Positions 25,280-37,743 of a DNA stretch of 64,000 bases are shown in pieces. Positions within the stretch are counted from its first letter, which is position 1. Every line of letters starts with the position of its first letter. The notes beneath the pieces are model-generated. The model worked only from the letters and a program-made list of their open reading frames with translations, was not told the origin of the DNA and made no database searches. The stretch spans positions 62,001-126,000 of the forward strand of contig JAODTK010005599.1 of assembly GCA_026419785.1 (NCBI GenBank), read 5' to 3'. The DNA comes from Sclerodactyla briareus. Its lineage: Eukaryota; Echinodermata; Holothuroidea; Dendrochirotida; Sclerodactylidae. Position numbers and translations under genes: made by a program.

Positions 25280-25529
25280 AATGGATGGCCTCGGGGCGGA
25301 TCCAGGAGGAATGCGCAACAGGCGCGCCGCCACTTGTTGGTACTGTCCTAACAACAACCAAATTACCACAGAAACTGGAAAAATCCAATCAAAGTAGGCT
25401 TGGAAAACCATCACATTATAGCCAATATTGATTCATTCCTCCCCACAGACCCATCCCAGGAAGGCGTTCAGTCCGATGCTTCGCCCCCCCCCCCCTCCCT
25501 CTATTGCAAATTCGGTATACGCCCCTGTG
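25280..25529. mobile_element. Possible remnant of a hAT-like MITE with a poly-C tract
   Basis: The right end, read on the minus strand, is CAGGGGCGTATACCGAATTT followed by GGGAGGGGGG. It resembles the right end of the well-supported MITE at 41362-41635 (CAGGCGCGTACCGAG then a poly-G run). A candidate left end, CGGGGCGGATCCAGG, lies at about 25293. I cannot find matching 8-bp target duplications, so this is tentative. Confidence 0.3.
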
Positions 25530-28457
25530 ATTTTTAATAAATTAAAGATTTAGGATCCACTGTCCGGAATTCAACGTTTTATTTTTCCCAGCCGATATTT
25601 CAATACTTTCCCAATGTGATAGCTGACCCGTCCGAAATCACCGTAATAAAACGACAACTTTCATGATCAGAGGCGACACGAAACTTTTGATCAGCTAATA
25701 TGTATGGCAAATTAGAAGTTGTTTGCAATCCAAATAGTTTGGTCAGGCTAGGCAGATAATTCTGAGTGCTGCATTGTAGTATTGTGTAGTATTGATATTG
25801 TTCGGTGGATTGCCAGGGACTGTAAGACGCGCCCTAGAACGCGGTAGGGCCTACAGTACACCAGACAGTCACCATATAGTGATTTCCGAGCTGAGGAGAG
25901 ACGAACTCTACGCGAAATGTGTAATTTTGCAACCGCCGCTTCGCAATGCAATGAAGTTTATGCGAGAGTCAAGTAGCTGATTAGCTGACAGTTAACGCTC
26001 TGTTGCTAGCCACAGGCATCACAGTTACTTGTTATTCTGTATTACATCACGGCATGATTGTCGATAGACATCCCCTGTTGACGTTAATGCGGCATCGAAG
26101 GGCATTTTCGATGCTGACGTAATTTACATGATCCTCATCATGACGACTGAGATATGGGTTCAGTAGTAAGGATAGCTCTTAGAAAGAAATTGTCTTTAGT
26201 CATTCCCCTTAGCAGTAGAGAATGCATGTATGGATGGAACAATGGAGTCAAGAAGTGACGGAGTATAGCCTACGTTTGACCGCATAATAAATCAACATAA
26301 AGACAAAGAGTTACCGTGGCTAACTAATGAAGAGCGTGTTCAAGATATAACATAATCACCACACTCTCACGATCAGCATAGAAGGCAATAGAGGCAGGAA
26401 GACTGGACCCAAGTGGCAAACTATGAGCTTTAATAGGAGAAAAAGTTGGCACGTCAACTCACAATCAGCCTCCTAACGGTATTCAATGTTTGCTGACAGT
26501 GCAAAAGCTTGATAGCTTGATATAATCCATTAATATATGTTATCTATCATTACTATTATTATCGAGCTATCTATCTGTCTATCTATCTATTATATATCTA
26601 TCTATCTAATCTATCTATCTATATATCTTCTATCTATCGATCGATCTTCATTCTTACTCGTGTCTCCACATGTCAGCTCCATTAAATATAGGTCCGAGTA
26701 GTATGCGATGGAAAACATTTCATATTTCATATGTATATGCAAACTCGCCTTCATCTGCTAGCAACGAACTCTTAAAATGTATTGACTATATATCTTCACA
26801 TTCTTAGCGCGGGCGACAATACTTTAAGAGTGACATGTTTTCGGTGAAAGAGTTCGATCGGTTCGGTGAGTTAATTCGTTCATGGAAGGCGATCACGCGA
26901 CTGAACCGCACAGACAGACGATTTGTGGGGGCACTCATGTACTAAGTATCGGGCAGTGTTCCCGCCCTTGTACCTATAGGTTAAGTATGTGCTGTCAAAA
27001 ATTGCTAGAGGAGTCCCTGATTCCAAGAGGTCCGTTAATCTTGTTCGTTACGGCGGAATGGGGGGGGGGATTTCACAGCTTCCATTAGCCGCAGCAACGA
27101 TCAAACCACTAAGAGTCATGACCTCGCCGGAATTGGCGCCAACACAACATTTGCCCCGTCGGGCAGCTGCAGGCAGATTAATGAATTCCAGGAGAAACAA
27201 TTGTGTTTTTCCCATTGTGAACACATCACATGACTATTCGCCAGTTTTTAGGCTCCTTAATGCGCGTGTTTGGCTCAGCTATGCCACACTACGCGATTCT
27301 CTGAACAGAATGGCATGTATGGTTTTCCGGAGACAACCGCAATATTCATACCGAAATTCTCCAACATAAGCAATTGTAACCAAGCTGCAATTCGGCGAAC
27401 TGAAGTAGAAACGGTTCTGAAATTGTCTTTTTATTGTGGTGATTTATAGCAGGGGTGATCAACTCCAAATTTTGTGAATTTTTTCTGTTCAGTCGGTTGA
27501 ACAGACTCAGAATCCTCACCCAATCGTGGGTGGGCTACGAACAGCTGTACAATCGCGGTATTTGCGGATGTATTGAGATTGACGAGGAACAAAATGGCCC
27601 CCCTTTCAAGCTTGGTTACTAACATCAAGTGATTTCGCATTCCTTCAGGCCTCAAAGTTCAATTCCGATTCGAGTGGCATAGGTAAAACAACGAGAAAAA
27701 ATCCAACCAACACCCGATTACAGTTCAAAGGACAAAACCAAAGTTCACAAAATCGTTAGGTTCGTTTTAGGTGTATGCAATTAAGAACACTCGACCCATG
27801 AGTGATTTGCCAGAAATATTATAGTAATGCTCGAACAATGGAATATATTCGAATACTGACCAAGTTTTCGGTTTCGTGTGAAAATCGATTATGGATGTCA
27901 TTCCGTTAGTTCGTCCAACGTTTAGGTTCGCGGTACGATTTGTGTGGGATACCGCTCCACTTTGAAGAGTGAATAATTCGATAATATTTAGATCGGACAG
28001 GTAATGGAATAAGGTGTAACTATCAATTCCAAGGCCTTTCCGGTTATTATTTTTTTATTGTTGTGAAATGCTGTAAACCCCCTGTTTCTCGTTTCCTCGC
28101 ACTCTCGTTTTACGGTTTTGTGAAGTAAATGTTCACATAATTTCAACAAAGAGATAAATATGCATAATTGGTGTACAGAGGCCAAAACATTGTAACCTCT
28201 GGAACTAAAACAGTTGTAAAAAACGTTTGGAATTATCCGAGCCTATTTGGAAGTATGAGATGGATGACTGTCGCTTCCTTAATATATTTATTGTGTTGTT
28301 CAAGATTGGCCATTTCGGAGGGCTGCAACACCACCCATCATTTCACATAGGCAAGATAGCAAACACAGTGACTTCCGCGAAACATGACCGTAGTAGGATC
28401 TACGCTTTGCCGGTCTCTCCAATCCCGTGTTACTATATTGCTACTTGTCATACCTAA
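25530..28457. other. No recognised gene; contains a TCTA microsatellite
   Basis: Apart from the tetranucleotide array at 26569-26645 and a 10-base G run at 27060-27069, I see only short frames. CAGGGGTGATCAACTCC at 27451 looks like a hAT terminus but has no partner. Confidence 0.4.
26569..26645. repeat. (TCTA)n microsatellite
   Basis: Imperfect tandem TCTA/ATCT copies with interruptions (ATATATC, TCGATCGA). Confidence 0.95.
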
Positions 28458-29345
28458 GTAAAAACAAGTGCAAGTCAGAGAAACGTCTTGGTAGCTGCGG
28501 ACAGCAAAATTCCCCGTGGCGAATGACACTGCATTTTTTTGGTCGCCATTTGCACATTTATTGTTTTGTTCACATTTAACTGACCTCTATGAATCGTCAT
28601 AACCATGGAATGACTTGGAACATGTTCTACCAATTGGCTAATATTGCACTATCAGTAGTGCCATTCCTAAGCCTGTGGCAGTGAACGGTGGAAACACACT
28701 TCACACAGAGAAATTGAATATCTGAATGGTTGAACTCATTAGTTATAGTGAAAAAGACTCACCACACCAAGTTCCATTAACAGCATTTAGGTGGGGGGGA
28801 GGAGGGCTGCAAGCCCCCATTTTTAGGTCCAACCACTGACAATTGGACCGAGATTGTAATGTAAATAAATCTGTGGAGGCAAGGGATAAGGTAAACTTAG
28901 GGCGAGATGTGGCATTGAAAGACAATCATCTCCCCCCCCGGACAATAGGTTTTATTGTCAACTTATTCTGCAGACTGGACCTTTACAGATTAAGGTAAAC
29001 ACTCAGCAGCGAGGAGGCGTAGTAATGTAAACAAACTGTGCTGGCATTAGGAGAGATCAGATTAAGTTGGGAATTGGGGTCATTAATTGGATGTAACTTA
29101 AAATTCTAATAACCTATGCCGAACATAAATGTAGCTAAGGCTAGCTTTTTTTTTTTTTAGTAGCAAGCTTTCATTCACCCACCAAGTTTTCATTGAAACC
29201 TGAATAGCATGTATGGTTAGACTTAGACTTTAGATTGAAATGAACGTGACGGAACAGAAGGGACGAACTAACGGAAACGAACGGTCGAAAGAACGAACAT
29301 GAACGGCCGGAGAGAACATGATGACTTGTAGATCTGCTCTCCGTG
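28458..29345 (+). repeat. Family E dispersed repeat, copy 3 (long form)
   Basis: Direct-orientation partner of the copy at 23305-24205. It starts near AAACAAGTGCAAGTCAGAG, CGTCTTGGTAGCTGCGG. It ends with GAACGAAC-type repeats and a clean hairpin: CGGAGAG (29308-29314) pairs with CTCTCCG (29337-29343) around an ATGATGACTTGTAGATCT loop. The loop sequence is shared by all copies. Confidence 0.78.
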
Positions 29346-31254
29346 TGTGTGTAAAAAATACGTAGGGTATTCGCCACCATCTATTGACCCAGCGAATCAA
29401 AGAGAATAGTAATGTTCAATATGTCTGCTACATAATTCATGACCAGGTATTATTTGAGCTAAGAACGGATATGATGGGAGTTGTATCTTATGGCAAGCTA
29501 TTGAACGGGTGCGCTATGATCGTAACACCGAAAAAGAAACAAAAAAAAAAGAACAAAAAAGAGAAAAAACAAAAAACAAACCATACACACTCTAAAGGGG
29601 GAGGGGGGGGGGCATGTTCCTGTCTGTTTGTAACCAAGTTTCTTCATGGATTTAAATTCTCATAAACACGATTATAGCTTTAACATTAAAAACCAGTTTT
29701 GGTTACCATACATATATGGAAACATAGACCAAACTAAACCGGAGAGTACTCATTCATCCGCCTTCGTCTGGTCGAAATACCCAATTACTTCGCCCTTGCC
29801 GCCTATACCAACAGTGGGAACCATATGGAAAGAGTTTTATACGGGCATGCAGGCTGTGGCCGCCTGGGCTATAATGGATGCCACACGCTCTCTTACGGCC
29901 CCATCACCTTCAATTGGTCCGCTCAGCGGTTTCGTGATATGGTTTGTCTGACAATTTTTTCCAAGTTGCGATAGGAAGGCTTGTTATAGAATAATGTGAG
30001 CACAGGGGTAATAAATTTTCATGGACCTTTCTGAGACCAAGATGCGCGAGCGCTAGTACCTCTGAAAAATTTATCTCCTCGTGGATACACGCTTACCTTT
30101 TATTCCTCATTTTATTATTATGAGTCTAGCAATACACACATTGAATATTATCAATGAACAACCCAACAGAGGAAACGCCTTTGGAGGCACATCTCAACCT
30201 AGACTTGTTGCAACTCTCATGCACTGACAGACTGATAGGGTGGTTTATATGTCATCATCTATTGGACCTAATGACTCGAAAGAGATGCTAGTCAATATTT
30301 ATCGCAGGTCTGTGTAGTTATACCGATTTCATTTAGGCGTGGTACAAAATCTAGATAGCTTAAGTATGTCCTTCATGGCGCCATGATATAATACTGACGA
30401 TAACATGATGTTCTAATTTTCGTGTTGAATAGGTAGTCTAAGATAATCATTAAAAATAGAGAAAATCGCATCAACGCAGAGGGGGACGCCCATTCTCTGA
30501 ATCCTGAGTGGGAACATCCGGAAAGGGAAGTAGCGCAAACGGTGACTTAATGTCGGAGAAAGGGCAAATGGAAGATAACAAAAGTGGAAATGGAGTAAAG
30601 ATAAGAAAAAGGAGAAGAAGGAACATTATTACACCGAAACAGATAGTTTAACTAAACCTATAGAGAGAATGTTCACACGCCTAAATTCCCTTCATCACCC
30701 GAATCGCCTCGTGGTATTTTCGCCCGGGGCCTTTCTTAATTAATACGTCCAATTGAAGAAGGCTGGCTACTACCGATAAGTTAGGAGAAGCCGCATTGGC
30801 CGGCATATAGTGAGTCATTCTTATATTTTTAATTCCTCGTACTGCTACTTGCAGTATATGGACCAGTAATGATGTAATAAATCTTATTACCTCATATACT
30901 CACCGTGGCGGGGTGGGGTTCTCTCCATCGAACATAATCTGAATCAACTACATCGTCCCAGTACCTGTCCTGGTCAATAACGACAGTCCCCACAAAGACC
31001 GTAAACAAATGAATACGATATAACTCAACACGGACCTTTGTTTGTTCGCTAAAACTGAAAGTGAATCGTAGTGTAGTTTCGATCCGAATTGTTCTGGTAT
31101 GACCAACACTAATCCTCCGTGACACCTAACATTACCCCCCGTCGCTTGCTCATCTTATCACTCCCACCATTGCCCTGCCTGCCTGATCGTGGAACTAGGT
31201 TTGTCAATATATAAAAGAATAGATCAGAAAAGTGATTATTCGAATATTTCACAC
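29346..31254. other. No recognised gene; A-rich tract and poly-G
   Basis: An A-rich stretch (29530-29582) and a 10-base G run (29603-29612) lie at the left. The 101-codon frame 29646-29951 is not recognised. The remainder has no feature that I can support. Confidence 0.4.
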
Positions 31255-31257
31255 TAA

Positions 31258-32600
31258 GGGCTGTTTGCACACTTGTGTCATACTGATACATCTATCATAA
31301 ATTTATCGGACAGTCGATTACAAAGTTTATTTTGTGCATCGGAGTGTTTTCACACCTGTGGCTATCGATCCGATAGATACGTATCGATAATCTCGGACGT
31401 CGAATTGGGGAAAATATTTCAACTTTATCGTACGATATTGATCGATGCAAAAATAGGCCATTTGCGCAATGCAGTGATAAACGCGCAATTCTGCAAAGAG
31501 TTATGGAATGGCCCACAGTCTAATGTGGGACCGAAGTTTTATCTGGAAGAGATAGGGTATTTAGTGCTACAAAGTCAGTGGGATTTTGATGTAATGTGTT
31601 GGGTAGTTGACTATCCGGGAAGACTTGGTCCTCTGAATGCGCTTCTCGACCCTATTGCCGCCATGCACGGGACCCTACGGAACCATTATTCAGTTTCGAA
31701 TCCATGAAGCCCTCCTCATATACAATGGTAGCGTGACCATTGAAGTAATGGGAGGGTCAGGTTCGCCGGCCCCCCCGAAGTATCATGTGACATTCAAAGG
31801 CAGGCGCTACTGTTGGTAGTGAGTGGCAAGGGGGGGGATGGTTGATGGCGTTTGAGACAGGGTATGAGGGTTTTTCCGATCTGTCTCGATCCACAGCCTG
31901 TCGTATTGACGGGAACTGGGGGTCACCTGTTCCCTCATTTGAAGAAGAGGGCGGGAATAGAAATTAAGGAGCAAACGGAAATGAGCTATGGGGTGGGGGG
32001 GGGGGTATAATGTCGATTTTACCTACCAAGTATAATTATGTCTTGTAGATCAGTTAGAAAAGTGGTACCAGGTTGAGCCGTAGGCATTATTTTACATGCA
32101 TGTTCTGAGCAAATACTAAAACTGGGCAAGCTTGTCAAAGCTCAATTAACTGAATTGACTCAATTTACTATGCCCCTTTACTTGGCGTACCTCACTTCGC
32201 CTATATTATTGGATACCGTTGTTAATTAAGACTGGCTGTCTAACGAAATTGGTGAGAGAGCTTGGTGATTATGCTCTGTCAGCTGGTCTGATTCGTGATC
32301 GTCAATTGCGCTTCTCCACCCTCCGACAAGTTAATGAGAAAGACACAAGCTTCGAAGTTGCTTTGAAATTCAATTCTTGGTACTCCAAAACTCCGCCCGA
32401 CCAGAGCTAAATTTCACCGCCTGAAGCGACAAAAGGGGAAAACTGTGCGTCTCTCACTAAATTCCCCTAATACTTTCTCCGTTATGTAGGCCGGGACGTT
32501 CCGCTAAAATATCGTAAGAACATTTTTTTCGCACAAGTGTGAACTCCATCCGATAAAATTTATCGTATCGTAATCGTATCGCACAAGTGTGCAACAGCGC
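31258..32600. mobile_element. Harbinger-like DNA transposon, probably nonautonomous, 1343 bp
   Basis: The left end GGGCTGTTTGCACACTTGTG and the reverse complement of the right end, GCGCTGTTGCACACTTGTGC, are inverted terminal repeats. The similarity continues for about 58 bp, through ...ATAAATTTATCGGAC on the left and ATAAATTTTATCGGAT on the right. The element is bracketed by TAA at 31255-31257 and TAA at 32601-32603, the 3-bp TWA-type target duplication expected of PIF/Harbinger transposases. Subterminal ATCGAT-type motifs (31366-31390, 31424-31446) add palindromic structure. Plus-strand frames at 31273-31707 (144 codons, beginning inside the terminal repeat) and 32219-32410 show no DDE transposase or Myb/SANT signature that I recognise, so mobilisation in trans is likely. 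The class assignment rests on the 3-bp duplication and the end sequence. Confidence 0.72.
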
Positions 32601-32603
32601 TAA

Positions 32604-35250
32604 AAAACGTACATTCTTTTTGTTTCGACTTTTACCGGGAAGGAAATTAAGAAAACATTACCCTAAATCATGTCAACAGTAGAGCGGAAGCGGCATTGGT
32701 TACTTCACGTGGATGACCGAATGAATGGAGGTAGTAGGGGGGGGGGGTCGTCCATCGATCGCGGTCCTGGTTTGGGACATCATCTTCTCCCTTTGAGTGG
32801 TCTATTCTCTTTCCGATTAATTATCCCAAACAATCTGGGAAAATATTTGTACAATGAGAATTTTAAAAGGTAGTTTCTTGTACACGATTTTTTTCAATTC
32901 TACATGACATAAATCAGCGAACCTGGACGCGCTATCACACGTGAATCAAACGGACACAGCCGAGGCACACTCCTCTGGCTGTAAAAATCCACCGAATCGC
33001 GCCACTTTTCCGCATACTCCATCTGATGTGTTTTCCCATTCACAAGATTTTGAATGAGCGGCGAGCCAAAAAAGACTGCCAGGTCTAGTACCCCCCCCCC
33101 CCTCCTCCCCCGACTCTGTGTCGAGACATCTATAGTGCACTGAAAATAAAATTACGGCAGCAACTACTTGACAATGGCTCTACGCATAGCCTCTTGCGAT
33201 TGCCAAATTAGTTTTGATCGGTTGATCATGCGTGTCAGCCTCTGTAACCATACATGATATACAACTGTCAGTTTCTGGAGGGATGGCACTCATAAATTAG
33301 GGCGATAAGAGAAGGTCGTTAAAGGCCGTATAAGAGCTTTTGGAAGTGATCACAAATGTATCACGAGTGTGGTTCTGTTTATTGTCCCTTCTCATTGGGA
33401 CATTAGGCCCCTAGTTAATGGTCGGTTTTCATCCCCAGTGCAGTATTCCGACCGGAGTTATCATAGTTGACTGAACTGACTGAACACCTATACATGCTTT
33501 GCCTCCACCCAAAGTGCTCGAAGCTTCAGGTGGGGGGGGGGGCGGGGGGGTGGGGAAGATTTTCCCTATTTTGAATTGTGAGGCTCCATTTGGGTGCGTG
33601 GAAAGACACGGTCGAATATCGCCTTCGCTGCGATTTCGATGTTGCGTATGCTTTCTCAACTACATTGACCAGTATGCCATTCGATCTAAGAATTGACCCG
33701 TTCAGTAAAACCGCTTCTACCCCCCAAGCCATCCTTATTGCAAATACAGATTCTTATTGGCTTAACCCCAATTACGTAGCGGACTATTTATTTTGCAATA
33801 ACAGTCAACTGTTCAGAGTAACACACAATCGATACTTGCTCGATTTGGCTGCGTTTTCAAGAAACTTGGAAGACAACAGTGCGTGTTGCCGCCATCATCT
33901 TTCCTCGGATTTTTTTATTTTTTCCGCTCCTTTAGTGTGAATCTCCTATGCGTTCACGCTATACCCAAGGTTTATGCTCCTTTCAACGGAGTGATACTCA
34001 AAATATTTGTATACCTATTTCCAGTAATATTTCCATCCGCGAGCTTTTTCGTCGAGTCGCATTTTTTGAAATCCAACTTATTCGTCATATCGCCGAACCT
34101 ATACTATAGCTACCACAGTATTTGTAGTATGCAGGATTGATTCAATATTATTTATCTGCAAACGGAACTATTTATTTGCCAACTGAATTGTTCCGACATC
34201 TCAAGAACTTGTTTTCTTCCTGTATTCGATATCTCGACCGAGAACATATTAGGAATACCAGGGAGTATTTTCTCACTGTGTTGGTCGTTCTAATCGTTAT
34301 GAAGCGGAACAACGGACCAATTTTAAATTGGCACTCTCAACTGTCGTGGAATTACCAAGAAGACAACACTGGGGACTTATTGTGAAGACCTCTGGAATAC
34401 AACCTCGAGGTCACCGGCCGTCAAGAGACAAAAATTAAAAGTCCAGACGACATCAAGAACAATGCAGTGCAAGTGAGACCCTCCATTTCAATAGACTTTT
34501 TTCAAATGTTTCCTGTAGTAATCCTATCACGGAGTAGGTTTCTTTTAAGATAGGAATGATTGTACTTTCAAAACCATATATATCGCCGTTGCTCTATTGC
34601 CAGTTTATAGAACTTATCAAATAAAGTCCACCCTTTACATATTAGAAATCATATGCCCCACCCTCGTGTTAACGCAAAAGATCCTGAGAAACAGACAATG
34701 TCTATCACAATCTAGAAACCTAGTGAATACAATAAACCAAAAGGATTAATTATGTGGTGATTTTACGCGAAAGTCGCTCTCCAACCCCCCTCCATCCAAA
34801 ACACATCGGAAAATACCACAGGTAAAACCAATACAAATTGTGGAATTGTTAAATCTCAATGGTGCGAAACAATCTCAACTTATGTAATACTTTCTACAAT
34901 CACAAACTTGATCATATCAACACTTATACACGTAATTTCATACTAATACACCACAGATCTATCAGATATTCAAATTGAACATATCCTAGAGCCCCATTAA
35001 ACTTTCAAATCTATTAACACCGACGCTCGAGCATACAATGGCCTCTATCAACACGATCACAAAATCTTATAAGTGTTCACCCTAAACACTCAACAGAATG
35101 ACAATTTAGCCATCAATAAGGGTGGTGAAGTAGTAATTCAGGTCATCTTAAATCAAACCAATTTGACTACAATGAAAGTGGAAACAAGGCTCTGAATGAA
35201 GCAAATTTTCTAGTCCCCCCTCAAGCTAAACTGTGAATAAACTCTCATGC
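32604..35250. other. No recognised gene; several G/C homopolymers
   Basis: Contains an 11-base G run (32737-32747), a 12-base C run (33091-33102) and an 11-base G run (33532-33542). Frames up to 120 codons (33578-33940) are unrecognised. The last 800 bp may hold decayed 5' sequence of the adjacent LINE, but I could not read an endonuclease there. Confidence 0.4.
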
Positions 35251-35254
35251 AATT

Positions 35255-37195
35255 CCTAGAAAATGCTGCTGGAAAAAAATAAACCCCCCACAGGAAAGTT
35301 CGTTTCAATAATACTGAATGAGACTTATCCAAGAAACAAAAAGATCTCAGACGTCAAATCGACAACTGTAAAAACATACATAAGAAGAGAGTTAAAAACT
35401 AAAGGAATAACAATAAAAAAAACCGCATCACTAGTCCAACAGCACATGACCACCTAATTGACGAAATTCCTGAAATTTGAAAATAGTAAGGATGCTCTCA
35501 TCGACTTCTTAAGTCAAAAAGTTAGTGCAAAAAAAGTAAGAAGGATCCAATTTCAATTAGAATTAATGATGACATGTTGGAGAACAGATCCAAAAATTAA
35601 AGAAATCAGAAACCAACATTTTGAAACACTTCAACTGAAAACCCAGAACCAAAACCAAACGTACTCCCAGGAAACTAAAGCAAACCATTTGATGAAGATT
35701 AAATTAAACGAGCGGTTGCATCATTAAAGTATAATAAATCCCCAGGTTTTGACCAAATCACAGCTGACCATCTCAAATATCCCCCTTCACCACCCATAAT
35801 ACTAGCTGATTACTGAATAACATACAGCCTCAACCGGAGAAATACCAATAGAAATGAACAAGGAATCTTAACACCAGTTTCAAAAACCATGAAAAACTAA
35901 AGGCCCACCAAAAAATTTAAGGATCCGTGATTTTACTTTCAACCCCGAGGAAAATCTCGCAATTGGTATTACAAGGAGAATCCCGCCCCCCTAATTGATG
36001 CACATATACTTCCCGTCACCCCAACAGCTATACCTCGTTATATGCACTGCCGATCTCGTGTCGCTTTCAAATTTAGCTGAAAAGCCGTAACTTCAATAGG
36101 AGATAACATCACCTTCTATTGCTTGACGGAGCAAGGCGTTCGGATACCATTCAAAGAGCACACTAAAAATGATTTGCAACAGATCCTCGAGAGCGAGCGA
36201 ACTCTATCTCATTCCTAGTCTGAACAATGTTTCATACACGGTCATAAGACGGCAACTATTAAATCTTTTCAGCACGAACACATCGGGTCCCCCCAGGTGA
36301 CAGTGGCGAGTGCATTAGTCGTTAAACATACCTGGCCGAACTCTTTGAAATCGGATGCAAATGACATTGCTGCAGTTATCCAACCTCTCAGTTAGTTGAT
36401 CATGACTACACCGCAAATAGTAATACCGCACTTTTTTCAAACACCGTGGACCACAATACGCCTAGGATACTCTGGGCAGCGACTGGGAACAGATATTACA
36501 AGACATCGAAGATCGAGTGACTGAGAAATTGGCAAGAAGAAATCTAAAAATCAACATCACGAAAACTGAGAAAATTCGCAATTCACTAAGAACTGGCAAT
36601 GAACTGTGTAAGAAATGTAAATATGTGGAATTTGTTATAACCGAAGAGACTCAACAGAATAATTTGTTAATACCAACAATGCTTCAACACGCTATCCACA
36701 CTTTTCAAGACAGACGACTAAGTCAACATCAAACTCCGATTTTCGATGCCCTTTCCAGAGTATTTTTCTGTATAATTGTGAACTGTGGTACAACGAAAAA
36801 TCTTGATCCAAATTACACTTTCCAAAGGAAACTACTCCGCAATGTTCTCAACATCAGATGGACTAACAATTGGATACCAAACACGCACTCTCTGATTGAC
36901 CATCAATCCTTTGTCTTGCCGTTGTAGCACATAGATGTTTGAGATTTTTTGTTCACGTCGCACGACTCCAAAAGAATCTTCCAGCGAAGATCGCTCTGTG
37001 TGAGAGAAGCATGAGACATCCTACTACCAGTTGAGAGACCTGTGACGCCACTTTTGCTCGGGAACAATCAATCGCAATTCAAAGACATCCACATTAACAG
37101 TTTCGAGGAAGCAGTAAACTTTGCGCAAGATCGTGATACGTGGCGGATGTTGATCAGTGAGCATGTCGGATAGACGAGACTCACTACTACTACGA
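35255..37195 (+). mobile_element. LINE (non-LTR retrotransposon), decayed ORF2
   Basis: Plus-strand ORF2 remnant in several frames. A lysine-rich linker (KKQKDLRRQIDN, around 35336-35372) is followed by the pre-palm block SLKYNKSPGFDQITADHLK (about 35720-35777), typical of LINE reverse transcriptases. A GILTPV..GPPKNL segment lies near 35860-35920. GSPQ is encoded at 36285-36296, immediately followed by a one-base frame break where GSPQGDS is expected. INITKTE follows (36551-36571), and the C-terminal stretch LLRNVLNIRW (about 36832-36861) and DRDTWRMLISEHVG (37131-37172) marks the end of ORF2. A short (ACT)n-like run at 37183-37193 may be the 3' tail. The catalytic YADD is not readable as written. 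It is distinct from both L2-type copies in this window; clade not determined. Confidence 0.85.
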
Positions 37196-37284
37196 CTAAG
37201 TAGAACTCCAGTACTTTTTGAACTCGCATGTAGTGTTGCGTGGCCTTTGAAGTTGTGTTAACTCTCAGATCCGGCTTTCAGTAT

Positions 37285-37450
37285 AACGCGCTCTTCAGAG
37301 GGCGTACGGCCCCTCAACGGAATACAGACGAGCGAAACGACGCGTCGCTCGTTGCATTGGAACGCCATGTTCCGACGCGCAGAACCCCCGGTTTGCACGC
37401 GTGGTTTGTATTGCGTCTCCGTGGAAGTACCACATCACGCAACGCCAATT
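37285..37450. other. CpG-rich islet next to the LINE 3' end
   Basis: About 22 CpG dinucleotides fall within roughly 165 bp, far denser than the surrounding sequence. It includes ACGAGCGA/TCGCTCGT (37329-37336, 37345-37352) as a small inverted repeat. A 105-codon frame (37240-37557) spans it but is unrecognised. It could be a promoter-type CpG islet or an unmethylated transposon segment. Confidence 0.4.
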
Positions 37451-37625
37451 TTTTGTGTATGGTCGCAAGCAATTTTACTTCGATGAACCAACGCAATAGT
37501 TTTCCCCTAGCTGCTTATTTACTGTTTAGAGATCAAGATATAGATCTAGGAATATAGATATCTCTAATCGTTGGATAATCCTTGATTTGCGGGTTGTAGA
37601 ATAGTAATAAACTTCAGCATTCGAC

Positions 37626-37743
37626 TTTTACTGGTTCATAAACAGTCTCGACTCTGAATTTAGCTGGAATAACGAACTCGTCTGCGCCTCGTGCCCGTTA
37701 TTACCTAAATTCAGAGTCTCGACTGTTTATTTCACCAGTAAAT
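37626..37743. repeat. 118-bp palindrome (foldback)
   Basis: Arms of about 55 bp meet near 37683. The outer ends read TTTACTGG and CCAGTAAA. ATAAACAGTCTCGACTCTGA on the left matches the reverse complement of TCAGAGTCTCGACTGTTTAT on the right. One arm recurs, diverged, in block C at 13516-13556 and 18548-18590, so this is a dispersed repeat whose arms can stand alone. Confidence 0.8.

Noticed and set aside
27449-27660. CAGGGGTGATCAACTCC as a hAT transposon terminus
   Set aside because: No inverted partner end or matching 8-bp flank found downstream.
31273-31707. 144-codon frame inside the Harbinger-like element as a transposase
   Set aside because: It starts within the terminal repeat and shows no DDE or DNA-binding motif that I can identify.
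34385-35250. Endonuclease or ORF1 of the LINE at 35.2 kb
   Set aside because: Translation in all three plus frames gave no endonuclease signature (no N, E, SDH blocks), only weak impressions.
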